A stretch of DNA of 18,284 nucleotides, from assembly GCA_938008925.1 (NCBI GenBank), contig CALLIQ010000281.1, positions 1 to 18,284 on the forward strand, in the 5' to 3' direction. The translations under genes and the position numbers were made by a program. Shown piece after piece: positions 7,865 through 14,885 of the stretch. The stretch's first letter is position 1, and the number at the start of each line of letters is the position of its first letter. Source of the DNA: an uncultured Acidimicrobiales bacterium (GTDB lineage: Bacteria > Actinomycetota > Acidimicrobiia > Acidimicrobiales > SZUA-35). The notes beneath the pieces were generated by a model. It worked only from the letters and a program-made list of their open reading frames with translations, did no database searches and was not told the DNA's origin.

Positions 7865-8356
7865 GTGCAACTCCAGAAGGCCATCACCATCAACGCCACC
7901 GCAGACGACGTCTGGGAGATCGTTGCCCACCGCTTCGAGCGGGTCGGCGAGTGGTCGTCCGCCGTCGTGTCCTCCGGACCGAACCACGATGCAGCGACGC
8001 CCGAGGGCGCTCTCATCGGCGGGCGGGTCTGTGACGTGCCCGGCATCGGCGACTTGAAGGAGACGTTCACCGCCTACTCAGAACAGAACAAGCAGTTCAC
8101 CTTCGTCGTCACCGGCATGCCGTCGTTCATCACCCTGGCTCAGAACACCGTGAAGGTCAGGGCGATCTCCGGCGGCCGCTCCGAAGTCAGCCTCAACATC
8201 CAGATGGAGACCAACGCAATCGGGAAAGTGATGGGCCCGATGTTTCGCATCCGGCTCAAGTCGACGCTCGACGGCTTCCTGACCGAACTCAAGGACTACG
8301 CCGAGACGGGAGCGATCTCGGCGAAGAAGCGCAAGCAGCTCGCCAAGGCGGCGTAG
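7865..8356 (+). CDS. SRPBCC family protein (polyketide cyclase/START-like)
   Basis: A 163-residue protein with the opening typical of SRPBCC (Bet v 1/START-like) proteins: KAITINATADDVWEIVAHRFERVGEWSS, followed by alternating strands and a long C-terminal helix (about residues 118-150) that ends in a Lys-rich tail. These proteins form a hydrophobic cavity that binds small lipophilic ligands; no catalytic assignment is possible. GTG 7865 follows GAAAGG by 7 nt and starts right at the first strand; an in-frame ATG at 7817 would add 16 unconserved residues. Its stop codon TAG shares a base with the start of the next gene, so they form one operon. Confidence 0.82.
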   Translation: MQLQKAITINATADDVWEIVAHRFERVGEWSSAVVSSGPNHDAATPEGALIGGRVCDVPGIGDLKETFTAYSEQNKQFTFVVTGMPSFITLAQNTVKVRAISGGRSEVSLNIQMETNAIGKVMGPMFRIRLKSTLDGFLTELKDYAETGAISAKKRKQLAKAA

Positions 8357-9045
8357 TGGGCGTCCTCGATCGGGTTCGTCGGCGTCACCCCTCCGGCGCC
8401 GACGAACCCGTCGTGCATCGCACCGGCCCGGCGCGCTCAGCGGAGCACGCCACAGGGCTCGTCGTTGGTCTGCACGGCTACGGGGCGACCGAGCGCCAGC
8501 TCGAGACCCTCTTTCCCCTACCCGCGACGATCGTCACCGTCGTTCCTCGAGCACCGTTTGCGGTGGAACCTGGCTACGGGTGGTGGCTGCCAGAATCGAC
8601 CCAAGACGGTGTCGAGCTCGCGCCGAGCGCCGCCATCGGCCGGGCGGTCGATCTCGTCGGCGAGCACGTGCGAGCGGCGCAACTGACCGAGACCGTGTCG
8701 GCCGATCGAACCGTGCTCGTCGGCTACAGCCAGGGGGCTGGTCTGGCCCTGGAGGTGGCTGCTCGCCATCCCGAACTGTTCACCGGGGTCGTGACCGGCG
8801 CCGGTTGGCTCCTCGCAGACCCACACAGCGCCGTCGCAGCGAGTGAGCGACCCCTCGACATGTTGATCATGAACGGCTCGCTCGATCCGGTCGTCCGCCG
8901 GGAGGACCACGACGCCACGATCGCGTCGTTCATCGAGGCGGGCCATCGGGTCGAGCATCGCTACGACCCGGTTCCCCACGTCATCGACGAGGCACAGGCT
9001 CGCGCCGCCGCCGGCTCGATCGAGCGGTGGCTCGCCGACGCCTGA
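8356..9045 (+). CDS. Serine esterase/phospholipase-carboxylesterase family hydrolase
   Basis: A 229-residue alpha/beta hydrolase of the phospholipase/carboxylesterase (acyl-protein-thioesterase-like) family. It shows GLHGYGATE at the oxyanion hole (38-46), the nucleophile elbow VGYSQGAG with Ser125, catalytic Asp177 in NGSLDPVV, and His208 in VPHVID. The enzyme should cleave short-chain or acyl esters in the cytosol; no signal peptide is seen. Translation starts at GTG 8356, whose G is the last base of the preceding TAG stop, so the gene is translationally coupled to the SRPBCC protein. It ends 10 bp from the convergent membrane-protein gene. Confidence 0.87.
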   Translation: MGVLDRVRRRHPSGADEPVVHRTGPARSAEHATGLVVGLHGYGATERQLETLFPLPATIVTVVPRAPFAVEPGYGWWLPESTQDGVELAPSAAIGRAVDLVGEHVRAAQLTETVSADRTVLVGYSQGAGLALEVAARHPELFTGVVTGAGWLLADPHSAVAASERPLDMLIMNGSLDPVVRREDHDATIASFIEAGHRVEHRYDPVPHVIDEAQARAAAGSIERWLADA

Positions 9046-9055
9046 CCTCGACGGA

Positions 9056-9604
9056 TCAGCGAGCCCGCCACCACGAGCGAGCGAGGGTGGCTCCGCCCAC
9101 GATCGTGATGGCCAGGTCGATCGGGGCGACGATTCGACCGAAGTGTTCGGGGTCCCAATAACTGACCGGACTCTCGAAGCGGTAGCTCCAGTCGAGCGGC
9201 CACAACAGCACGGGTCCGTCGTCGTGGTGCACGGGCACGTCCATGGCGATGTGCAGCGCGCACCCGGCCGCAAACGACCCGAGGCGGCGTTGCCAGGTGG
9301 GCGAGAGCGCGGCGGCTCGGGATCCGACGAACAAGGCGCCGACGATCACCGGCGAGTGCAAGATGTTCGCCGCAGCGATCCAGGGCCTCGATTCGAAGAA
9401 GAGCGTGTCGAACGCGTACCGCATCGACTCGCCGACGGTGAGGTCGCGGGCGAGCGGGAAGAACACCGCCGCTCCCGCCGTCAGCAGCGTGAGGCCGACG
9501 TCTGGCGCGAGGCCACCCACGACGAACGATGTCGGCGATCCGAACCGCTCGGGCCAGCGACGGGCGAGCCAGCCGTTGGTGACGATGTGGGTCGAGGTGA
9601 TCAT
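9056..9604 (-). CDS. YdjM-like membrane-bound metal-dependent hydrolase family protein
   Basis: A 182-residue membrane protein resembling the YdjM/PF04307 family (putative membrane-bound metal-dependent hydrolases). Conserved-looking features are the early His (STHIV), GGLAPD, LHSPVIVG, and the paired motif GCALHIAMDVPVHHDDGP followed by LLWPLDW, whose His and Asp residues could bind metal. Hydrophobic stretches near residues 25-50, 80-98, 112-122 and 160-175 suggest three or four membrane segments. Start ATG 9604 overlaps the stop of cobQ (ATGA), so it is the last gene of the operon running left from 13551. Function is unknown, and the coupling to cobQ is not explained. Confidence 0.72.
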   Translation of the reverse strand: MITSTHIVTNGWLARRWPERFGSPTSFVVGGLAPDVGLTLLTAGAAVFFPLARDLTVGESMRYAFDTLFFESRPWIAAANILHSPVIVGALFVGSRAAALSPTWQRRLGSFAAGCALHIAMDVPVHHDDGPVLLWPLDWSYRFESPVSYWDPEHFGRIVAPIDLAITIVGGATLARSWWRAR

Positions 9605-10977
9605 TCGCCGTCGACGACCCGCCAAAGCCAGTCGGTGTCGAGGTGCTCCTCGATCGCGTCGGCGAGTCGGTCGAACGTCGTTTCCAGAACCGGGGCCGGC
9701 CGAGTGCCGAAGAGTCGCTCGAGTAGTTCGGGCGACTCGAACAGGCCGTGGATCGTCGTGGCAAGCAGGGCTCCCTCGGCGATGATCGATTGCGCGGGGC
9801 CACCGCGCCCATGTCGGATCTCGTAGCCCTCGACGTCCAGACCGTTGAGCGAAGACCACGGCTCGGGCAGGTCCTGGAACGATGCCGTCGTGGACCGGAC
9901 GACCTTGTCGGGGCTCATGACCGTCGAAGTCGGGAGGAGCCCGAGGCCGGTGGCCGCTCCCTCGACACCGAGCGGGTCCTCGATCCGCTCCCCCATCATC
10001 ATCGCCCCGCCGCAGATCCCGATTGTCCGGCCACCGGCGTGTGCTCGGGAGACCACCGCATCGGCCAGTCCGCTCGATCGGAGCCAGTCGATGTCGGCGG
10101 CCACGTGCTTCGAGCCCGGCAGAATCACGACGTCGGCGTTGTCGATCTCCGATGGTCTGGTCACGAAACGAACCTCCGCCACGTGGGAGAGCAGGTGAAA
10201 CTCGTCGATGTTCGAACCCCACGGCTGACGAGGGATCGCGACGACGGGCGCTCCGGACGGCGGTGAGGCCCGAACCGTTCCACCCTCTTCATCTGGCAAC
10301 TCGTGATCCACCATCGGGATCACCCCGACCGGGGCCATTCCCGTCAGCCGCTCGACGTACTCCAGAGCAGGCGCCAGCAGCCCGGCGTCACCTCGGAACT
10401 TGTTGAGCACGAAACCAGCGAGGCGGGACTGCGTCGTCGGCGGAGCGAGCTGCCACGTGCCGACGAGGTGGGCGAACGATCCACCCCGATCGATGTCGGA
10501 CACCAGCAGTCCGGCCGCGTCGGCGTGCGCCATCATCTTGTTGTTCACGAGGTCGGTGAGGTTGATCTCGGCCGGACTGCCGGCGCCCTCGAGCACGATC
10601 AGATCGAACCGATCGGCCAGGTCGTCGAACGATTCGGCCATCGCCGGCCAGAGGTGCTGGCTGCGGTGCTCCCAGGGCACCTCGTGGAGCTCGGGGGCGG
10701 CGCGGCCTCGCAGAACCACCTGCGATCGCGTGTCTGCCTCGGGCTTGATGAGCACCGGGTTCATCGTGATGTCCGGCTCGACCCGAGCGGCCTTGGCCTG
10801 CAGCCACTGGGCGACGCCGATCTCGCCACCGCCGACGACGCGAGCGTTGTTCGACATGTTCTGCGCCTTGAACGGAGCGACGCGAACGCCCTGGCGCGCA
10901 AACCATCGACACAGCGCCGCCGTGATCAGGCTCTTTCCCGCATCGGACGTGCAGCCGAGCACCATGAGAGGACGCAC
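9601..10977 (-). CDS. cobQ: Cobyric acid synthase (adenosylcobyric acid synthase)
   Basis: CobQ amidates the b, d, e and g carboxyl groups of adenosylcobyrinic acid a,c-diamide with glutamine and ATP. This 458-residue protein has the N-terminal P-loop-like GCTSDAGKS (8-16), the diagnostic FKAQNMSNN (36-44), MNPVLIKPE, VLEGAGSPAEINL and SDIDRGGSFAH, then a class I glutamine amidotransferase domain with VVILPGSK, catalytic Cys322 (GICGG) and TTIHGLFES with His410. The residues after GICGG are AMMMG instead of the usual YQMLG. GTG 10977 is used; ATG 10965 is a possible alternative. It is slightly shorter than typical CobQ. No other cobalamin gene is in the window. It begins 18 bp after the selenoprotein gene. 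Confidence 0.93.
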   Translation of the reverse strand: MRPLMVLGCTSDAGKSLITAALCRWFARQGVRVAPFKAQNMSNNARVVGGGEIGVAQWLQAKAARVEPDITMNPVLIKPEADTRSQVVLRGRAAPELHEVPWEHRSQHLWPAMAESFDDLADRFDLIVLEGAGSPAEINLTDLVNNKMMAHADAAGLLVSDIDRGGSFAHLVGTWQLAPPTTQSRLAGFVLNKFRGDAGLLAPALEYVERLTGMAPVGVIPMVDHELPDEEGGTVRASPPSGAPVVAIPRQPWGSNIDEFHLLSHVAEVRFVTRPSEIDNADVVILPGSKHVAADIDWLRSSGLADAVVSRAHAGGRTIGICGGAMMMGERIEDPLGVEGAATGLGLLPTSTVMSPDKVVRSTTASFQDLPEPWSSLNGLDVEGYEIRHGRGGPAQSIIAEGALLATTIHGLFESPELLERLFGTRPAPVLETTFDRLADAIEEHLDTDWLWRVVDGE

Positions 10978-10995
10978 CCCGGCACGGTAACCAGA

Positions 10996-12081
10996 TCAGC
11001 TCGCCGACTCGGCCCCGCCAGCCTTCGACTCCGCCGAGCTGGCGAAGCGTTCGAGGTCGAGATCGGCCACGACGTTCTCGGTCGGGGCAACGAGATCGTC
11101 GTCCAGAGGCGTACCGGTTCCGTTCGCGAGCCGGTTCATCATCTCGAACACCCCGATCACGCCGGCCGCATCCACGACCACCTCGTCACCCAAGACATCC
11201 AAGGCGGCGCGCCGAGCGGCTGCCAACGACTCGTCATCGCTCCCAGCCGTGGCCTCGACGAACGCAACGAGTTCGGCACCGCCAACGACGCCACCGACCG
11301 ACCCGCCATCGTCACCATTCACCGCGCCCATCTCGACGTCGGCTCCGGTCATCATCCCACCCAGACCGAGCAGGAGTGCGTGTGCGGCACTTCAATAGAA
11401 ACACTCGTTGAGGGTCGAGGTCCTCGTCGCCACGAGCTCCATCTGGACTCGATCGAGCGACCACACCTTCTGGTCGAGCGGCACCGAGGTCGCGCCACCG
11501 GGCACGTACTGGGCGTCCAGGATCGTCCCCTGCATCTCGAACTCTGATGGGACCCCGGTGAGTGTCTTTCGGATGTTCGGCCCGTCGAACGAAGTCGTCG
11601 GCACCCAGTGCGAATCGACGACGACATCGGGATCGACCGGGTCACCGCTCGAGTCGCTTGCGTCGTCGCCGCTCGATGCTTCGACCACCATCGGTTCGCG
11701 ACCGATCGCACGGTCGAAGGAGTCCAAACACGTCGCCATCGACACCACGGCCAGCAGCTCGACATACGCCAGCGGCTCGATGCCCGCAGCCAGCAGCGTG
11801 CGGTGCCAGCTCTCGCTCAAGGTCCCTGGGTGGTTGGCGATGCGCCACACCGCGTCGATGACCGTCGCGCTGAGCGGGTCATCGATGGCGCCGGTCGCCG
11901 CCGAGTCATCGACCGCCGGCGAGGCGAGTGGCCCGACGTGGCGGTTGGACCGGGCGAGGCGAACCTCGGCCACGATGGCTTGGCGCTGCGCAGCGCTCCA
12001 CCAGGCTCCGGCCCGGCCCCAATGGGCGATCAGGGCACGGTGCGCCATCTCGATCTCGGGCCGGATGGCCAGATCACTCAC
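10996..12081 (-). CDS. CMD/AhpD-like selenoprotein with CxxU motif (TGA at 11394-11392 read as Sec)
   Basis: I read this as one 361-residue protein interrupted by a single in-frame TGA at codon 230. The N-terminal half (about 1-150) is a degenerate carboxymuconolactone-decarboxylase-like domain without its own CxxC. The second domain has VQMELVATRTSTLNECFY, then TGA, then SAAHALLLGLGG. Aligned to AhpD's Glu/CxxC/His relay this gives Glu226, Cys227, Sec230 and His234, with the TGA precisely at the more reactive cysteine. After the TGA the frame stays open for 131 codons and keeps the family's C-terminal segment FEMMNRLANGTG. A SECIS-like hairpin follows the TGA. AhpD-like proteins are thiol-dependent peroxidases or disulfide relays. 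GTG 12081 overlaps the upstream stop by 8 nt; ATG 12048 is the alternative. The other reading is a nonsense-mutated gene, which the hairpin and intact downstream frame argue against. Confidence 0.83.
11355..11375 (-). promoter_or_regulatory. Bacterial SECIS-like hairpin
   Basis: On the coding (minus) strand, 16 nt after the in-frame TGA, the sequence T-CCTGCTC-GGTCT-GGGTGGG-A can fold into an 8-bp stem (U-A, five G-C and G-U mixed, all pairing if wobbles are allowed) with loop GGUCU. The apical loop begins 24 nt after the UGA, with G at its first two positions; known bacterial SECIS elements have a loop about 16-37 nt from the UGA and need a G near the loop start. E. coli fdhF also has GGUCU in its loop. 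It lies within the coding sequence, as bacterial SECIS elements do, and would recruit SelB-GTP-Sec-tRNA. Confidence 0.72.
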
Positions 12082-12508
12082 CGCTCGATGCCGCCTCGGC
12101 CTGCTTCCAGTAGGTGTCCTTCTTGATGATCTTGTCGTCCTCGTCGAGCGTGTACAGGTCGACTGCGGCAACGGAGAACGGCACGCCCTTGTCGTTGCCG
12201 GAGATCGTGAAGGTCTGGGTGACGAGCTTGGGAGCGAACTGCTCTCGGAGGCCGTCGAAGCTGACGTCGCTCCACTCGCGTGCGCGACGCTGCAGCTCGC
12301 CGATCATCCCGTCGATGCCGACGAGCACCGTTCCAGTCGACACCGGCGCCTCGACGGGGAAGGTGTGGGTGTGCCACTCGAACCCGGCGCCGAGCACCTG
12401 GCCGAGCAGGTCGGGATCGGCCTTGACGTAGGCCCGGCGAAAGCGGGTCATGAGATCGTCGTAGTCGGGCACGGTCGTCGGGTCAGTCGAGTTGGCCGGG
12501 TCGGTCAT
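12074..12508 (-). CDS. SnoaL/NTF2-like domain protein
   Basis: A 144-residue protein with the NTF2-like cone fold pattern: an N-terminal helix pair (DYDDLMTRFRRAYVKADPDLLGQVL), GFEWHTHTFP, a middle helix (LQRRAREWSDVSF) and alternating C-terminal strands ending in VDLYTLDEDDKIIKKDTYW, the usual final hairpin. Members include SnoaL-type cyclases, ketosteroid isomerases and ligand-binding proteins, so chemistry is not assigned. Start ATG 12508 overlaps the stop of the LLM oxidoreductase (ATGA), and its own end overlaps the selenoprotein start by 8 nt. The three genes are therefore tightly coupled and probably serve one pathway. Confidence 0.8.
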   Translation of the reverse strand: MTDPANSTDPTTVPDYDDLMTRFRRAYVKADPDLLGQVLGAGFEWHTHTFPVEAPVSTGTVLVGIDGMIGELQRRAREWSDVSFDGLREQFAPKLVTQTFTISGNDKGVPFSVAAVDLYTLDEDDKIIKKDTYWKQAEAASSGE

Positions 12509-13551
12509 GCGGGCACTCCTGCCGGTTGAAAGGTCGGCATGACCGACGTGGCGAACAGGTCGAGGGATCGTTTGATGAGCGGCCAGGGTTGCCCGCCGTA
12601 GTCGCCCTGGTAGGCGAAGCGATCAACACGGCACGACTCGACGATTCGACCGATCCGGTCGACGACTTCGTCGGGGCTACCGCACATGATGGCGCAGTCG
12701 GGCGCGTCGAGTTCGGTGATGCGAGGGGGCAACTCCACCTCCGCTGGATCGAGTCCGAACCGCTTGGCGAAGACCCATTTCTGGAACGGAAACTGATAAA
12801 TGCCCAGGTGGTCGTATGCCTCCTGGCTGGTGGGGGCCACGTGAACGTGACAGTTGACGGTGACGCTCGGTTCGTGAGCGTGCCCTGCCGCGTCGAACGC
12901 CTCGAGGTATGCCTCGACCACTCTGGGCAGAACCTTTCGAGGGAACGCGAGCATCGTGGCCGTGAGTCCAAACCCCATGGCCCCCGCCGAGGTCGCCGAC
13001 TCGGGGCTCGAGCACGCGACGAACACCGGCGGGTGGGGTTGTTGGACGGGGCGGGGTTCGAGCGTCACGCCGGTGAGCGGCGGCCGGAACTCGCCATTCC
13101 AGTGCACGTCCGTCTCTGTCCAGAGCCGACGGAGCAGCTCGAGGCCTTCGTCTTGCATCGCGATGGCGCGGGAGGCGTCCTGACCGAACTGCTCGTAGAC
13201 CAGCGGCTCAACCCCCTTGCCGACCCATACTTCGGCCCGTCCGCCGGACACGACGTCGAGGGTCGCGAAGTCCTCGGCCAATCGGACCGGATCGTGGTGC
13301 GGCAGCAAGGTGACCCCCGTCGCGAGCCGCACCGACGGATGCCTCGCTGCCACCCAGGCGAGAAACACCTGGGGAACCGACACGATGAAATCGCTGAAGT
13401 GGTGCTCACCGACGATGACCGTCGAGAACCCGGCGGGCGCAGCGAAATCGAGGTAGTCGAGTATCTCCTGGTGCTTCGTGGCCTGGCTCGTCCGCTCGCC
13501 CGTGACCGGGTCGGCTCGATGATCACCGAGCGTCAGAAGTCCGAAGTCCAT
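12505..13551 (-). CDS. LLM class flavin-dependent oxidoreductase (bacterial luciferase-like)
   Basis: A 348-residue luciferase-like monooxygenase. It starts MDFGLLTLGDH and shows VIVGEHHFSDF (the GEHH motif of the family), RLATGVTLLPHHDPVRLAEDFATLDVVSGGR, and the GKG-x-E-P-x-x-YEQFG segment, all typical of TIM-barrel LLM enzymes using FMNH2 or F420. These oxidise small molecules such as aldehydes, ketones or sulfur compounds; the actual substrate is not evident. It is the first gene of the five-gene leftward operon. Its start lies about 30 bp from a 14-bp tandem repeat array (13584-13667), and a small inverted repeat GGGCCA-N3-TGGCCC (13552-13566) adjoins the start codon. Confidence 0.9.
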   Translation of the reverse strand: MDFGLLTLGDHRADPVTGERTSQATKHQEILDYLDFAAPAGFSTVIVGEHHFSDFIVSVPQVFLAWVAARHPSVRLATGVTLLPHHDPVRLAEDFATLDVVSGGRAEVWVGKGVEPLVYEQFGQDASRAIAMQDEGLELLRRLWTETDVHWNGEFRPPLTGVTLEPRPVQQPHPPVFVACSSPESATSAGAMGFGLTATMLAFPRKVLPRVVEAYLEAFDAAGHAHEPSVTVNCHVHVAPTSQEAYDHLGIYQFPFQKWVFAKRFGLDPAEVELPPRITELDAPDCAIMCGSPDEVVDRIGRIVESCRVDRFAYQGDYGGQPWPLIKRSLDLFATSVMPTFQPAGVPA

Positions 13552-13583
13552 GGGCCACGCTGGCCCGGCCCCTCCGGCTCTGT

Positions 13584-13667
13584 CAATCGGTAGCTGTCAA
13601 TCGGTAGCTGACAATCGGTGACTGGCAATCGGTGACTGGCAATCGATAGCTGGCAATCGGTGACAGG
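13584..13667. repeat. Six tandem copies of a 14-bp repeat
   Basis: Six contiguous 14-bp units with consensus CAATCGGTRRCTGG start at 13584, 13598, 13612, 13626, 13640 and 13654. Units 3 and 4 are identical; units 1, 2 and 5 have TAGCTG where 3, 4 and 6 have TGACTG/TGACAG. The array fills most of the 131-bp gap between the citrate synthase stop and the LLM operon start, so it lies upstream of the selenoprotein operon and within the 3' region of citrate synthase. It could be a regulatory binding array, a transcription-end structure, or a slippage-prone simple repeat. Confidence 0.9.
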
Positions 13668-13682
13668 CAGAGACGATCGAGG

Positions 13683-14786
13683 TCAGGCAGACGGTTCCGG
13701 GCCCACGTAGCGAGCGCTCGGACGGAAGATCTTGTTGTGCGCCGCTTGCTCGACGACGTGGGCGGACCAACCAATGGAGCGAGAAACGGTGAACGTCGGG
13801 GTGAACAGCGCTGCGTCGAGGCCGGCGGCATCCATGACGACCCCGGCGTAGAACTCGACGTTCGTCACGATGGGTGCTCCTGGCTTCCACTCGCGCAACA
13901 CCGCAAGCGTCCGACGTTCGATCTCGACCGCCCGATCGACGAGATCGCCGCCGACGTCGATGGCCAGGCTCCTGAGCATGTCCGAACGAGGATCGTCGGC
14001 CCGGTAGACGGCGTGACCGAATCCCATGATCTTGTCGCCGCGGTCGAGGCGGGTCTGGACCCACTCGTCGGTGTTCGTGGGATCACCGATTTCCTCGATC
14101 ATCGCCAGCGCCAACGATGGCGCTCCCCCATGGAGCGGTCCGGAGAGCGCAGCGATGCCAGCACACATCGCGCCGACGACATCGGCCCCGGTGCTGGTGA
14201 CCACTCGGGTGGTGAAGGTCGACGCATTGAAGCCGTGATCGACCGTCCCGATCATGTACGGCTGGACCAGCGCGACATGCGCGTCGCTCGGCATCGAACC
14301 GGACGTCATCCGGAGCCAGTCAGCGGCGTGGCCGAGCGTCGGATCGGCCGGGATCGGGGCGAGTCCGTTGCGGTGTCGATGCAGCGCAGCGAGCACGGTC
14401 GGCACAGCGGCGGCGGTGGCGATCGCACAGTCGACCCGCTCCCGATCCGTCTGATCGATCGACGCCGCAGCTCCATTGGTGACGATCGGAAGGAGCGAGA
14501 TCAGCCCGAGGTGCGGCGGCAGGGTGGCAGCGAGGTCGAGCGCGCTGGCGGGAACGTCGACCGCGCGACGCTCACCGATCGCTGCGACGAACTCCTCCGG
14601 CGCGTCGAGGGAGCCGTGCAGCACGAGATGCCAGACCTGTTCGAGGCTTGCCGAGCGGGCGACGGTGACGGCGTTGTGTTCGCGGTAGTGGTAGTAGCCC
14701 TCGGAGCCTCGAACCGAACCGATCGCGGTGTCGGCGACCTCGACGCCCTTCAGACCTGCGGGAACGGGGGTTGCGGTGGAAGTCAT
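13683..14786 (-). CDS. Citrate synthase family protein (citrate/2-methylcitrate synthase)
   Basis: A 367-residue citrate synthase-type enzyme, which condenses acetyl-CoA with oxaloacetate (or propionyl-CoA in 2-methylcitrate synthases). Signature segments are DHGFNASTF (183-191), SGPLHGGAPSLAL with His219, MGFGHAVYRADDPRSD with His258, and FTPTFTVSRSIGWSAHVVEQ near the end. The usual catalytic Asp of NVDFYSG is Glu311 here (NVEFYAG). ATG 14786 is taken as the start because the family's N-terminus (GLKGVEVADTAIG) follows at once; upstream sequence is an AT-richer promoter region with palindromes. It lies between the LLM operon and the divergent alcohol dehydrogenase, with a second citrate-synthase-like gene 1.6 kb away. 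Confidence 0.92.
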   Translation of the reverse strand: MTSTATPVPAGLKGVEVADTAIGSVRGSEGYYHYREHNAVTVARSASLEQVWHLVLHGSLDAPEEFVAAIGERRAVDVPASALDLAATLPPHLGLISLLPIVTNGAAASIDQTDRERVDCAIATAAAVPTVLAALHRHRNGLAPIPADPTLGHAADWLRMTSGSMPSDAHVALVQPYMIGTVDHGFNASTFTTRVVTSTGADVVGAMCAGIAALSGPLHGGAPSLALAMIEEIGDPTNTDEWVQTRLDRGDKIMGFGHAVYRADDPRSDMLRSLAIDVGGDLVDRAVEIERRTLAVLREWKPGAPIVTNVEFYAGVVMDAAGLDAALFTPTFTVSRSIGWSAHVVEQAAHNKIFRPSARYVGPEPSA

Positions 14787-14813
14787 GGTCACGAGCGTGC
14801 CTGTTCGCAAGGC

Positions 14814-14842
14814 ATTGATCAATGTTGATTGAATCAATGTTG
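14814..14842. promoter_or_regulatory. Paired ATTGA/TCAAT palindromes in citrate synthase promoter
   Basis: ATTGATCAAT (14814-14823) is a perfect palindrome and ATTGAATCAAT (14828-14838) a palindrome with one central base. They are also part of a direct repeat of ATCAATGTTG at 14818-14827 and 14833-14842, 15 bp apart. The segment is conspicuously AT-rich for this window and lies 28-56 bp upstream of the citrate synthase start, as expected for an operator overlapping its promoter. The binding protein is unknown. Confidence 0.6.
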
Positions 14843-14885
14843 TCACGATCAATCGACGAATCGCTGAACGGAACCTGCGCCGAGC

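Noticed and set aside
10996..11355. Independent small gene starting at ATG 11355
   Set aside because: No ribosome site of note precedes it, it is in frame with the upstream part, and its sequence is the C-terminal continuation of the CMD/AhpD domain.
10303..11547. 414-residue rightward open frame opposite cobQ and the selenoprotein gene
   Set aside because: It is antisense to recognised genes, its translation is Arg/His-rich with no family features, and it exists because antisense frames of high-GC genes rarely contain stops.
11392..12081. A complete, stand-alone 229-residue protein ending in ECFY
   Set aside because: It would end in the middle of the conserved redox motif and leave the C-terminal family sequence as an unrelated 119-residue gene; the same frame continues, so a Sec-containing single protein explains both parts better.
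12526..13593. 355-residue rightward open frame opposite the LLM oxidoreductase
   Set aside because: It is an antisense shadow of a well-conserved flavin enzyme with no recognisable domain of its own.
13584..13667. Possible CRISPR array
   Set aside because: Units are contiguous 14-mers without spacers, and no cas gene is nearby.
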